Part shown: positions 35,801 through 44,028 of the stretch, one piece after another
Layout: every line of letters starts with the position of its first letter
Numbering within the stretch: position 1 is the stretch's first letter
Origin: JAFGJQ01 sp964586145
GTDB lineage: Bacteria; Planctomycetota; Phycisphaerae; UBA1845
Direction: 5' to 3'
Length of the DNA stretch: 64,000 nt
Assembly: GCA_964586145.1 (NCBI GenBank)
Contig: CAZPHH010000013.1
Coordinates: 1-64,000 of the forward strand
Made by a program: the position numbers and the translations under genes
The notes under the pieces: model-generated
The model's input: the letters and a program-made list of their open reading frames with translations, nothing else
Database searches by the model: none
What the model was told of the DNA's origin: nothing

Positions 35801-36176
35801 GCTGGACGGGGGGCCGCTTGCGGCGGAGGTCACGCTGGACCTTGCCTTGTGCGGCCTGCGGACGGCCTCGTGGCAACTGACCGGCCGTGACGTGCTTGCC
35901 GACCAGCCGGTGAGCTTGACGTTGCTGGACGACCCGCCTCGGGCACGATTCAGCGCATCGGTAGGGGCGGGCGAGGTACGCGTGTACGAGATCGCTCCCC
36001 ACCCCGTGCCCAACGGCGACTTCGACGGCAACGGCGTTCTGGACCTGGCCGACTTTGCGGCCCTGCTCACCTGCCTGAATGGTCCCGGAGCGACCTTCGC
36101 CCCCGGCGACCTGTGCCTGACCGGCGATCTCGACACGGACCTGGACGTGGATCTTGCGGACGTCGCGGCGTGGTGA
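32874..36176 (+). CDS. Large secreted glycoside-hydrolase-like protein with duplicated binding module and dockerin-like end
   Basis: About 1,100 residues, with residues 290-323 unknown because of an N gap. The GTG at 32874 has GGAG upstream and leads to a signal peptide, ASIRVLLVAFALVGVS, cleaved near APALA. A jelly-roll-like module at about 125-268 recurs at about 504-648: WLADGGVDDSGHLLLSDG versus WLPDGGVDDSGHLLLGDG, and SLRHWTGGDHLLHIDD versus SLRHWNGGDHWVHVDN. The second copy interrupts a barrel-like region running from WMWPIHPSQIEDP to DRNAGVYLDSVTTGS. The protein ends with GDFDGNGVLDLADFAALLTC and a clipped second calcium loop. It probably acts on polysaccharide outside the cell. The enzyme family is uncertain (DUF6259-like). 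Confidence 0.85.
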   Translation: MSLHQRIPPITIGLSTDPGRLVFVRASIRVLLVAFALVGVSAPALAVTLDIGDGLKVSFSEADGSVTGVTVDGADLPLIPGEPGGLSMLVSAPIAPCSLLHVDFDAGVGPVTSARNQYWDGHGSYITWLADGGVDDSGHLLLSDGVTTGAGMAMDSAVPVTPGSRVRISWHARSASVETTHILCVRIYDAQGQDITSGSNVPTGWGYTAVSLAHGVWGFGCSQPDTWESFERFYPVAPNAASIRVSLRHWTGGDHLLHIDDFRLDVVGGMQWSGRIPILGAISPTAGGFXXXXXXXXXXXXXXXXXXXXXXXXXXXXXXXXXXHTRHPISFYPYGSITGADYGLSLFVPQDVPQTQRFEYDPATGFRSVWDIGLSPVTAKIGPGHASVSASLARHDPDWGFRAATQRYYELHPEYFVKRTTREGAWMWPIHPSQIEDPLDFGFAFLETHPMSEAELDLCDALGIGVFYYTSPWDPWQSWGDVSEKPSYEERVARLESWAAGEGEELVTWLPDGGVDDSGHLLLGDGAMLGAGMALAEPFAVTGGQQVTIGWDALVADAETLQILCVRVFNAAGEDITYASGAPAGWGWSSASNAHFVAGIAVSAPGVWERFSYTYALPLDAAAMRISLRHWNGGDHWVHVDNLQIDAVAPPMTYVQKDFDVDDGFCVSALNADWDDATLTWYRVPRQEAAQAVMNCSPLDAEGRYCIDVHSYLWNSFWSDNWRQAWPVNSDPDLPGLNTFNLFRDHWIYYGLDRNAGVYLDSVTTGSISAWQNFRADHLAVADWPLTFSWDNGDPVQIGPQAHAEFFQAISAEVRSLGKCMMLNIFPEAMRFHGHSADILGSEVFHLVESNADSRVRRTLARHRVVSNLLQWGWESPSYITHAQMEEFIRGQLFWGFFPAVSTGGGMEGDDPLNRYFSHPELYNRDRPLFQLYMPVIKTLSAAGWEPITAATAEPALEMERFGHVSRGPVYLTVRTLDGGPLAAEVTLDLALCGLRTASWQLTGRDVLADQPVSLTLLDDPPRARFSASVGAGEVRVYEIAPHPVPNGDFDGNGVLDLADFAALLTCLNGPGATFAPGDLCLTGDLDTDLDVDLADVAAW
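33743..33842. other. Assembly gap of 100 N
   Basis: Exactly 100 undetermined bases, the usual scaffold placeholder, fall inside the secreted hydrolase gene. The reading frame is open on both sides in the same phase if the length is taken literally, but the true gap length is unknown. Confidence 0.99.
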
Positions 36177-36570
36177 TCTCCCAGCCGGTTCCGAATCATC
36201 CGGGTGGAAAATCGCGCCAAACGCCGGCATCGGCGACGCCGTCACGCACCAGGGCAGGTCAGATGAAACGGCGAATCGTTGGCCCTTGTTCGCGCAGCCG
36301 CACCCGGGCCGCGTTGATCCGTGATGCCGGGACAAGATGGTTGGGGCCCGGGCCCCTCGCTTGTGCTGGGCGGATGATGGGAGCCGGCCGGCGAGGGATG
36401 AGGTAAGGTCGCCCTGCCTGCGGCGAGGGGGAGATGGGCGAGCGCTGCCTCAAGAGCAGCGGCACGGGGCGAAGGTCCGAAAACGTGCTGACAACCGCAG
36501 CGAAAGATGGGGCGGAGCGGGGCCGATAAGACGGTCAGGTGTCGTAGGTGTTGCTCGGCCCGTGACCGTC
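36177..36570. other. Intergenic stretch of about 394 bases without a recognised gene
   Basis: No frame here has protein-like composition together with a plausible ribosome site. It contains a perfect 14-bp palindrome, GGGGCCCGGGCCCC, at 36343-36356 and GC-rich runs. The upstream hydrolase gene stops within its dockerin-like tail. In the 30 bases after that stop I looked for a continuation in other frames and saw no obvious second calcium loop. Confidence 0.6.
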
Positions 36571-38169
36571 ATGAAGCGACTGCATCGCCCGGTTCTGGAG
36601 TCCGTCGTCCGCTCTCCGCGCCGTCTGCCGTGGGGGTTGCTGGCCGTTGTGGGCGTGGGGGTGGCTGTGGTGCAGTCGATCGCCTGGTCGGCCTCCCAGC
36701 TCTGGGTGACACCGGAATCGGCGGAGTACCTCACGCTGGCGGCCAACATTGCGGGCGGCCTGGACTTCTCGCATCCGTACGCCCAGTACCGCACGCCGGG
36801 CTATCCGCTGATGCTGGCCGGCGTGTTCACGGTGTTCCAGGCGGACAGCGCTGCCGGCCTGCTGTTTTTGCAGCACGCGCTGGTCGCGGGCTGCGCCCTG
36901 TTGACGGCCGGCATTGCCTGGACCGCCTGGTCGCACCGCGGGCTGACGATCGTGGCGGGTATTTTGGGCGCGGGCAGCCTGCACCTGATCGGCTACGCCA
37001 ACGCGGTGTCGCCGGTTGTTCTGTATGCGTTTGCCTTCACGCTGTGCCTGTTTCTGCTCGTGCGGTACCACGCGTGTGGACGGGTCGGTGCGCTGCTGGG
37101 GGCGTCCGTGGCGGCCGGAGTGGCGGGCCTGACCAGCCCCGTCGGGTGGATTCTGCTGCCGTTGTGTCTGGCGACGGGGATTCATCGGGAAGCCCGGACC
37201 GCGCGTCGCCGCGAGGTCCGAGCCCCGGGCGGGGCCGGGACCTTCATGGGTACGGTTCTGGCGGCGATGCTGCCGGCGGCCGCCCTGATGGTTCCGTTCT
37301 GGCTGCACGGCCAACGGGCATTCGGTCGGTTCCCGCCGGCTGTGTTGTGCGGGACGGCCCTGTTTCATCGCACGGTGGCGGTGGAGCGTTTGAACACGGC
37401 CCAGAGCCCGGACCTGGCCGAGTTGAGAAAGCGGTTCGCGCAGGCCCAGGCGGACGGGTGGATTGCCGCGGACGCCGAGCTTGCGGATCAGGCGGGCCGC
37501 CTGGCGGACACGATCCGCATGTGGCAACTGACGGGCGGCAGCGTGCCGGAAGCGATGTCTGCGGTTACGGGCGCAGGGTGGGACCTGGCGTTGCTCAATC
37601 CGCTGTACGTGCCCAAGCAGACGTTCGGGCACGTGACGGGTTCGCTGCTGGCGCCGGACCAGGCGTACCTTCGCCAGCCGAACGGCGAGCGCCTCCCACC
37701 ACTGAAGCCGCTGGCGATCTACGATTTCTCGGCGATGGACGAAGCGAGCACGCAGGGGTTTGCACGCTACCTGGTCATGCACGGGCGGCCGGGCCGGGCC
37801 TCCGCCACCTGGGCGGGGTTCACCCAGTTCTACCACACGCGGTTCGAGTCGCGTCGGGGGTACCTGGGTCTCGGCGGGACCCCGTACGCCGAATGGAATT
37901 TCGTGCTTCTGTTGGGCGTAGTGCTGGCCCTGCTGCGGCGGAAGCGGGCCATCTGGTGCCTGTTGCTGATCGCAGCGGTAGGGCACCTGGCGTCGTCGTC
38001 GTTCGTCCACGGCGCACTGCCGCGCAACGCCGTCGCCATTCATCCGATTCTGCATGTCTTTGCGGCGCTGGCCGTGCTGGAAATCCTGCGGGCTGCCGCG
38101 GCGGTGCCGGCCATCCTGCTGTTCAAATGGTCCACCCGTCGCAGCGTCAACCCCCGCATGGTGCTGTAG
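36571..38169 (+). CDS. PMT-like membrane glycosyltransferase (GT39/GT83-like)
   Basis: A 532-residue protein with about ten hydrophobic segments. The N-terminal part after the first helix, PESAEYLTLAANIAGG followed by PYAQYRTPGYPLMLAG, follows the pattern of dolichyl-phosphate-mannose and ArnT-type transferases, in which an acidic residue near the first loop is catalytic. Here Glu in TPESAEY would fill that place. A large outside loop (about 260-400) is followed by the final membrane part. It likely moves a sugar from a polyprenyl-phosphate donor to a lipid or protein. The start at 36571 has a weak ribosome site, and a GTG at 36562 is possible. Confidence 0.82.
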   Translation: MKRLHRPVLESVVRSPRRLPWGLLAVVGVGVAVVQSIAWSASQLWVTPESAEYLTLAANIAGGLDFSHPYAQYRTPGYPLMLAGVFTVFQADSAAGLLFLQHALVAGCALLTAGIAWTAWSHRGLTIVAGILGAGSLHLIGYANAVSPVVLYAFAFTLCLFLLVRYHACGRVGALLGASVAAGVAGLTSPVGWILLPLCLATGIHREARTARRREVRAPGGAGTFMGTVLAAMLPAAALMVPFWLHGQRAFGRFPPAVLCGTALFHRTVAVERLNTAQSPDLAELRKRFAQAQADGWIAADAELADQAGRLADTIRMWQLTGGSVPEAMSAVTGAGWDLALLNPLYVPKQTFGHVTGSLLAPDQAYLRQPNGERLPPLKPLAIYDFSAMDEASTQGFARYLVMHGRPGRASATWAGFTQFYHTRFESRRGYLGLGGTPYAEWNFVLLLGVVLALLRRKRAIWCLLLIAAVGHLASSSFVHGALPRNAVAIHPILHVFAALAVLEILRAAAAVPAILLFKWSTRRSVNPRMVL

Positions 38170-38338
38170 CGCCGGTGCCGGTTCTCGATTCCCTCTGACC
38201 GCAACTCCATTCGCAAACGGTCCATCGATCCGCCCGAACGTGATGCAGGGGGAGAGGTGTGCCGCCGATGCCATGCGCAGCACGTTCCCTGCGGCGGGTT
38301 GACGACTGACGCGGATCGGCCCTATCGTTTCTCAGGCC

Positions 38339-39199
38339 ATGACCGGTAAAGGCTATGATCGTGTTCACGTGACGGCCGAGCTCCACGAGCGCCGAGAGCG
38401 GGTGTTCCTGCTCTTTGCGGGCCTGTTCATCGGGGCCATGGCCATGCTGAACATCATCGGGATCACGAAGTTCCTGGTGCTGTTCTCGATCCCGTGGCCG
38501 TCGGCATGGTCTCCGGCCTGGCTGGGGAACATCGGGCGGGACGACCCGGTGCTCTGGGCAGGCGTCACGTGGTTCCGATTCCGTTTCGAAGTGCCGGCCG
38601 GCGTGCTGCCCTACCCGATCACGTTTCTGTGCACCGACTTCATCAGCGAGTTCTACGGACGGCGTCGCGCGAACTACGTGGTGTTGCTGGGCTTCGTGGT
38701 CAACCTGTTCGTGATCGGGACGCTGTGGGCGGCGAATTGGTTTCCGTCGGTACCGAACCCGCTCCCGTGGCAGGAGGGGCTGCTCAAGACCATTTACGGC
38801 GCGACCTCCATGGCGGTGGCGGCTTCCATGGCGGCCTACCTGACGGCCCAGTTTGTGGACGTGTTTCTTTTTCACTTCTGGAAGAAGCTCACGCGGGGCA
38901 AGCACCTCTGGCTGCGAAACAACGGATCGACCATGGTTTCACAGATGGTGGATACGGTGGCAGTCGTGACCATCACGTTCGGGGCGGCATGGCGCCGGGG
39001 TGACGTGACCACAGATATCGTGCTCGGGATCATCCTTTCCTCGTACGTGTACAAAGTAATGGTCGCGGCGGCGGACACGTTGCCCTTCTACGCGGGCGTA
39101 CGCATCCTGGGGCGTTACCTGCAGATTGACCCCACGCAGGAACACCACATCGATGCCGAGGAGACGCGAGGGGGGCCGCAACCGGGCGTTGAGCACTGA
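38339..39199 (+). CDS. yhhQ: Queuosine-precursor transporter, YhhQ/VUT family
   Basis: A 286-residue membrane protein. The family core is clear: LPYPITFLCTDFISEFYGRR, AAYLTAQFVDVFLFHFWKKL and WLRNNGSTMVSQMVDT. YhhQ proteins import 7-cyano-7-deazaguanine or related queuosine precursors. The first loop is longer than usual (WPSAWSPAWLGNIGRDDP). No other queuosine gene lies in the window, so salvage of the tRNA-modification precursor is the probable role. Confidence 0.92.
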   Translation: MTGKGYDRVHVTAELHERRERVFLLFAGLFIGAMAMLNIIGITKFLVLFSIPWPSAWSPAWLGNIGRDDPVLWAGVTWFRFRFEVPAGVLPYPITFLCTDFISEFYGRRRANYVVLLGFVVNLFVIGTLWAANWFPSVPNPLPWQEGLLKTIYGATSMAVAASMAAYLTAQFVDVFLFHFWKKLTRGKHLWLRNNGSTMVSQMVDTVAVVTITFGAAWRRGDVTTDIVLGIILSSYVYKVMVAAADTLPFYAGVRILGRYLQIDPTQEHHIDAEETRGGPQPGVEH

Positions 39200-39241
39200 G
39201 GTTGGACCCGGATTCGGGGGCACCCCAAAGCTGCGGCGGCG

Positions 39242-39727
39242 TCAGGGGGCCGGGGAGGCGAATATCTCCAGCAGTCTCTGGTGACGATACGCGAAGATGT
39301 TCTGCACGTCATGGCGGACAAAGAGACGTTCGATCAGCCGCCCTCCGTAGACGGCGTAATGGACCGAATCGGACACCTGCGTTCCGTCCTGGCGGCCCTC
39401 GAAACGATGCTCATGGACCCAGCGCCGGTACGGACCGCGTCGCTGTTCGTCCACGAAGCGGTGCGGCGGCTCCCAGACCGTGATTTCGCTTTGCCAGCGC
39501 AGGGGCAGGCCGTGCAGGCGCAGTCGATAATCGATGCGCAGGCCGACCCGCATTTCGATCGGGCTTGGCGTTACGACCCGGAAGTTCAGGAATGGCGGGG
39601 TAAGCGTTTGCAGGTTGAAGGCGTTCGCGAAGAACGGGAAGACCTCGGCGCGTGGACGCGGCAGCCAGAGTTCCGACTCCAGGCGAAACCCGTTCCGGAC
39701 GCGCTTGACCGTGATCTGTGCGGCCAT
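39242..39727 (-). CDS. SRPBCC-fold protein (cyclase/dehydrase-like)
   Basis: A 161-residue protein from the ATG at 39727. It reads as a START/Bet v1-like fold: FRLESELWLPRPRAEVFPFF at the first strand and helix, FANAFNLQTLTPPFLNFRVV next, then RWQSEITVWEPPHRFVDEQR and the long final helix RLIERLFVRHDVQNIFAYRH. This matches a family of proteins often encoded beside SDR/DUF2867 proteins and described as ligand-binding. Its ligand is unknown. It precedes homoserine dehydrogenase on the opposite side of a short spacer and is probably independent. Confidence 0.88.
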   Translation of the reverse strand: MAAQITVKRVRNGFRLESELWLPRPRAEVFPFFANAFNLQTLTPPFLNFRVVTPSPIEMRVGLRIDYRLRLHGLPLRWQSEITVWEPPHRFVDEQRRGPYRRWVHEHRFEGRQDGTQVSDSVHYAVYGGRLIERLFVRHDVQNIFAYRHQRLLEIFASPAP

Positions 39728-39821
39728 GGTGTCTGCGCCCTTCGCTGAGCCTGCGGGGCCGGCGTCGGTCGGCACCAGGCGGGGCGGCGAATGCACGAGC
39801 CTCCGCCAGGCGCGCGACCCG

Positions 39822-41126
39822 TCAGTCCATGCCTTCCATGCGGAGCAGGAACGGTTCGGCCCGATTCACGGGCAGGTTTACCACCTCTGCCAGGGCGGCC
39901 TGCACGTTGGCCTCGACCGTTTCGTGGGTCAGGATCAGAACGTGTGCGAACTCCCCGGGATGTTCGGCCGGCTGCTCCATGGAGGCCACGCTGACTCCGT
40001 GTCGGCCGAGCGTGGTGAGCACCTGCGCGAGCGCGCCGGGCACGTCCTGCAGCCCGAAACGCAGGTAATACCGTGACTTCAGTCGAGCAATAGGCCGGAT
40101 GCGCGTGGCCTGCCGCGGCACGCAGAGGCGCATCTCCCGTCCCAGGCCGCCCTCGGCCTCGGCGGACGACAGGGCCATCAGGTCGCTGAGGATGGCGCTG
40201 GCCGTCGGTTCGGGCCCGGCCCCGCGTCCGGAGAGGACGATGGGTCCGGTGAGGTTGCCGTCCACGCGGATGGCGTTCAATACGCCGTTGACGGACGCCA
40301 GCGATCGCTGCTCCGGCAACAATGTCGGGTGTACGCGGACCTCGACGCTTCCGTCCGGCAGGCGCTTAGCGATGCCGAGCAGCTTGATCACGTAGCCGAG
40401 TGCCCGGCCGTAGGCGATGTCCAGGGGGTGGATGCGGCGGATGCCTTCCACCCAGACGTCTTCCACGCGGATCCGCTGGCCGAACGCGAGACTCGCGAGG
40501 ATCACGATTTTGTGGGCCGTATCGATGCCCTCGACGTCGAACGTGGGGTCGGGCTCGGCGTAGCCCAGATCCTGGGCCTGTCGGAGGGCCGTTTCGAAGT
40601 CCAGCCCCTCCTCGTCCATGCAGGTGAGTATGTAATTGGCCGTACCGTTGATGATGCCGCGGATGGCCGTGATGTCGTTGCCGGCCACTCCCTGGTGGAG
40701 CGTGCGGATGATGGGAATTCCGCCGCCGACGGCCGCTTCGAAGAGCAGGCAGGTGTTGTGCTCGACGGCGATGCGGAGGAGCTCGGCGCCGTGGGTGGCG
40801 ATCAGGGCCTTGTTCGCCGTCACCACGTGCTTGCCGCCGGCCAGTGCCCGGGCCACGAGGTCTCGTGCGAAGTCGATGGTGCCCGTCAGCTCGATGACGG
40901 CCTGGATGCCGGGGTCGGCCAGCAGGTCGTCCGTGTCTGCGGTGAGGATGGCGGGGTCGAAGGGAGCGTTGCGGGGCGTCTGCGTGTCACGGTCGGCGAT
41001 CCGAACGATGCGGATGGGGTGTGGGACGCGGGCGTCGATCAAATCGCGGTTGGCTGCCAGGGCCCGCACCAAGCCGGTCCCGACATTTCCGAACCCTACC
41101 AGCCCCACGTTATACGGTGACGCCAT
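39822..41126 (-). CDS. hom: Homoserine dehydrogenase
   Basis: A 434-residue protein starting at 41126, with GAGGGG about 10 bases upstream. The NAD(P) loop is VGLVGFGNVGTGLVRAL. VTANKALIATHGAELL and GGGIPIIRTLHQGVAGNDI hold the active-site region, and GINGTANYILT-like RGIINGTANYILTCM is present. TFDVEGIDTAHKIVILASLAFG continues it. A C-terminal ACT domain (DVPGALAQVLTTLGRHGVSV) suggests feedback control by threonine. It converts aspartate semialdehyde to homoserine on the route to threonine and methionine. Confidence 0.97.
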   Translation of the reverse strand: MASPYNVGLVGFGNVGTGLVRALAANRDLIDARVPHPIRIVRIADRDTQTPRNAPFDPAILTADTDDLLADPGIQAVIELTGTIDFARDLVARALAGGKHVVTANKALIATHGAELLRIAVEHNTCLLFEAAVGGGIPIIRTLHQGVAGNDITAIRGIINGTANYILTCMDEEGLDFETALRQAQDLGYAEPDPTFDVEGIDTAHKIVILASLAFGQRIRVEDVWVEGIRRIHPLDIAYGRALGYVIKLLGIAKRLPDGSVEVRVHPTLLPEQRSLASVNGVLNAIRVDGNLTGPIVLSGRGAGPEPTASAILSDLMALSSAEAEGGLGREMRLCVPRQATRIRPIARLKSRYYLRFGLQDVPGALAQVLTTLGRHGVSVASMEQPAEHPGEFAHVLILTHETVEANVQAALAEVVNLPVNRAEPFLLRMEGMD

Positions 41127-41195
41127 CTGAATACACCCCTCGGTGGCCTGGCCGTTGTTTTCGGTGAGTCTTCCCGTCCGCCTGACTCGCGGGCA

Positions 41196-41225
41196 ACTGT
41201 ACGTGTTGGTTCGTGTAGAAGTCAA
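41196..41225 (-). promoter_or_regulatory. Probable promoter of hom
   Basis: On the minus strand, TTGACT (41225-41220) and TACAGT (41201-41196) are 18 bases apart. The expected start is near 41190, giving a leader of about 65 bases before the hom ATG at 41126. Confidence 0.45.
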
Positions 41226-41294
41226 GGCGGGATCGTCCGGTGCGGCCGGGGAGGGGTTGCGTGGGGTTCGTGTCGGCCGGTGGGAAATACCGGT

Positions 41295-41322
41295 TTGCCC
41301 GATCCGAATCAGGGGATATAGT
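41295..41322 (+). promoter_or_regulatory. Probable promoter of the OPT transporter gene
   Basis: TTGCCC (41295-41300) and TATAGT (41317-41322) are 16 bases apart, about 75 bases before the ATG at 41401. This spacer is shared with the divergent hom gene. Confidence 0.4.
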
Positions 41323-41400
41323 GGGCCTGCCCGACGCGGCGAGACATTCGCATGGCGGCGGCAGGGATGTCGCCCGCCGATCCGGCAGGAGTCATGCGGC

Positions 41401-44004
41401 ATGCGCGAGCTTTCACCTCTGGCGATTCTGATTGGTCTGCTGTTGGCCGTGGTTTTCGGGGCGACCGGCGCCTATGTCGGGTTGAAGCTCGGCGTGGTCA
41501 TGGTGGCGTCCATTCCCGCTGCGGTCATCTCGATGGCGGTGCTGCGCGGGCTGCTGAAGCGCGGCACGCTGCTGGAACACAACATCGTTCAGACCATTGC
41601 CTCTTCGGGTGAAGCGCTGGGCAAGGCCATGATTCTTGTGGTTCCGGCGCTGCTGCTGGCGGGTTTTGAGCCGAATCTGCTGAAGCTGGTGATCTGGGCT
41701 GCGGTGGGCGGGCTGCTGGGCATCCTGTTTCTGGTTCCCATGCGCGGCACCCTCATCGAGCGGGAGGACCGGCGCCTGCCGTACCCGGAGGGCGTGGCGT
41801 GCGCCAAGATCCTGCAGGCAGGGGACGCGGGCGGGCCCGGCGCGCGGCCTGTGTTCGTGGGGCTCATCGTGGGCGGGGTGTATTCGCTTCTGCAGGGGTT
41901 GGGATTCTGGCGGGAGAAGGCCGTCCTGGAGATTCGGTCGGTCCGGACGGCTGCGTCCTTGAACGCATCCCCGGCGCTGCTGGGCGTGGGGTACCTGCTC
42001 GGGCCGCGGATTGCGGTCACCATTTTCGCCGGCGGCGTGGTGGGCTGGTTCATGATACTGCCGCTGATCGGGCTGTGTGCCGACCCGGCGTTGCAGCCGA
42101 TTCGACCGGAGGCCGCGCGGCTCGTTCGCGACATGGGGCCCGACGACCTATGCGCAAGCTACCTCCAATACATCGGGTTGGGCGCCGTCGTCTTCGGCGG
42201 TCTGCTGGCGCTGATTCGGACGTTGCCGACCGTGCTCGCGTCCAGCGGACGGGCGATTGCGGGCACGTTTGGCCGGCGCGGCGTGGAGCCCGCGCGGCGT
42301 GACGTGCCAATGCTGTTGGTGCTTCTGCTGTTGGGCGGACTGGGCTACGCGATGATCCGCTTCTCCGACCTGGGGCTGTCGACGGCGGGGGCGGTCTGCG
42401 TGCTGGTGGGGGCGTTCGTGTTTGCGGCGGTGGCGGCGCGGCTGGTGGGCCTGGTGGGCGGGTCGTGGAGCCCGGTGGCGCCCCTGGCGCTGGCGGTCGT
42501 CATGGGAACGGCGGTGCTGTTTGCGGTGGGCCTCAAAGCGGGCGCGGCGGAGGCGAGGCTGCCGGTCATGCTGGTTGGGGCCCTGGTGACCATCGCGATC
42601 TGTCTGGCGGGTGACCTGTCGCAGGATTTGAAGACGGGTTTTCTGGTGCGGGCGACGCCGTACAAGCAGCAGATCGGCCAGATGCTGGGTGTGTTGGTTT
42701 CCGCGGTGGTGGTGGCCGCGGTGATATTGATGCTGAATCGCACGCGCGGGTTTGTGCCGACGGAGGCAACGCCCGATCCGCTGCCGGCGCTTGAGGCGAA
42801 CCTGCTCAAGCGGGTTGTGGACGATGCCTTGGCCGGGCAGTTGCCGTGGGAGCTGATGCTGATCGGGGCGATGGCGGGCTTGGTCATGGAACTGCTCGGG
42901 GTGCGTTCGTTGGCGTTTGGCGTGGGATTGTACCTGCCGCTGGCGGTTTCCGTGCCGGTGATGGTCGGCGGCCTGATCCGTGCGGCGGTAGACCGATGGC
43001 GAAGGCCGGCGGCGGACGGCGAGGGGCGGGGCGTGCTGTCCGCGTCCGGTCTGGTCGCGGGATATGCGCTGGCGGGGGTCGTGCTGGCGGCGGTCGGGGG
43101 GTTAGCGGCATGGGCCTGGCACGATCCGAAGTACGAGACGCCCTTCGATGACGTGCCGAGAGCGGTTGTGGCCGAGCACTTCCAGCCCTGGCTGGCGGGC
43201 ACGCTGGGTTTTGACGCAACCTATGGCCTGGGCGACCGGGCGGATGCAGCGTCTGCGGCGGTATCCGCCACGCGTCCGGAGGGTGAGCATTCGGTTCGGT
43301 ATGCGAACCTGTTCTGGTTCAAACTTCTGCCGGTCGTGCCCTTCGCATTGTTGTCCCTCTGGCTGCTGATCGCAGCGGCTCGCCGCGGGCCTCCGGACAT
43401 GCCGAGGCCGGTGGAGGGCCCGAAAGCCCCGGACGAGCCGCCTGGACCGGTTGAAATCGGATACAAAGGCCCGCTGACGGGCGAGCCGCCGGCGCGGGCA
43501 CGGGAATGGCATCCACCCTCCGTTCGATTGGAGGAGCCGCCGGCGCCCCCAAGCCGGTCGTGGCGGAGCGATCCGGTTGCGGCGCCGATTCCGCTTTCGG
43601 AGCCGGAACCGCCCCCACCGAGCGAGCCGGAAGCACCGGTGGTGAGCGAGCCGGCGCCCCCCGAGCGGAGTGAGCCGGAACCGCCGGTGGAACCGGCGAG
43701 CGAGCCGATTCCGACGGTCGAGGAGGGGCCCGCCGCGGTGGATGAGCGTCCGCCTGTCGAGGAGGCGCCCCCGGAGCCGGCTCCACCGGATGATCCGAAG
43801 CCGCCCTGGCGGGTGTTTCACACCACGGTGCGGTCGACGGATGATCTTCCGCCGATAGACACGATTCTCCGGCGAGAAGAGCCTTCCGCTCCGAACCCCG
43901 AGGAGACGGCTCAGCCACCCGTCACGCGGACGGACGAACCCACTGAGGATCGCGAACCGGAAGAGGAGACGGAGGACAACCGTGGCGACGAGTCGCCGCG
44001 ATAG
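41401..44004 (+). CDS. OPT-family oligopeptide transporter with Pro/Glu-rich tail
   Basis: An 867-residue protein. The ATG at 41401 has AGGAG 9 bases upstream. The start ELSPLAILIGLLLAVVFGAT, GAYVGLKLGVVMVASIPAAV, HNIVQTIASSGEALGKAMI and LPYPEGVACAKILQAGD are hallmarks of bacterial OPT proteins. About 14 membrane segments reach residue 655. The last 207 residues are a hydrophilic tail very rich in Pro and Glu, with repeated SEPE/PPSEPE-like elements, ending RDESPR-like. Standard members lack it. OPT proteins move peptides or metal chelates. The substrate is unknown. The four-helix protein encoded 24 bases downstream may be co-expressed. Confidence 0.93.
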   Translation: MRELSPLAILIGLLLAVVFGATGAYVGLKLGVVMVASIPAAVISMAVLRGLLKRGTLLEHNIVQTIASSGEALGKAMILVVPALLLAGFEPNLLKLVIWAAVGGLLGILFLVPMRGTLIEREDRRLPYPEGVACAKILQAGDAGGPGARPVFVGLIVGGVYSLLQGLGFWREKAVLEIRSVRTAASLNASPALLGVGYLLGPRIAVTIFAGGVVGWFMILPLIGLCADPALQPIRPEAARLVRDMGPDDLCASYLQYIGLGAVVFGGLLALIRTLPTVLASSGRAIAGTFGRRGVEPARRDVPMLLVLLLLGGLGYAMIRFSDLGLSTAGAVCVLVGAFVFAAVAARLVGLVGGSWSPVAPLALAVVMGTAVLFAVGLKAGAAEARLPVMLVGALVTIAICLAGDLSQDLKTGFLVRATPYKQQIGQMLGVLVSAVVVAAVILMLNRTRGFVPTEATPDPLPALEANLLKRVVDDALAGQLPWELMLIGAMAGLVMELLGVRSLAFGVGLYLPLAVSVPVMVGGLIRAAVDRWRRPAADGEGRGVLSASGLVAGYALAGVVLAAVGGLAAWAWHDPKYETPFDDVPRAVVAEHFQPWLAGTLGFDATYGLGDRADAASAAVSATRPEGEHSVRYANLFWFKLLPVVPFALLSLWLLIAAARRGPPDMPRPVEGPKAPDEPPGPVEIGYKGPLTGEPPARAREWHPPSVRLEEPPAPPSRSWRSDPVAAPIPLSEPEPPPPSEPEAPVVSEPAPPERSEPEPPVEPASEPIPTVEEGPAAVDERPPVEEAPPEPAPPDDPKPPWRVFHTTVRSTDDLPPIDTILRREEPSAPNPEETAQPPVTRTDEPTEDREPEEETEDNRGDESPR

Positions 44005-44028
44005 GGCTGCCAGGGCAAAGGACGGAAT

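Noticed and set aside
36343..36356. Perfect palindrome GGGGCCCGGGCCCC
   Set aside because: Such short GC palindromes arise easily in DNA of this composition, and nothing nearby suggests a regulatory or terminator role.
36507..38283. Long alternate frames on both strands over the membrane glycosyltransferase
   Set aside because: They follow codon bias of the real gene in a shifted frame and lack membrane or domain patterns.
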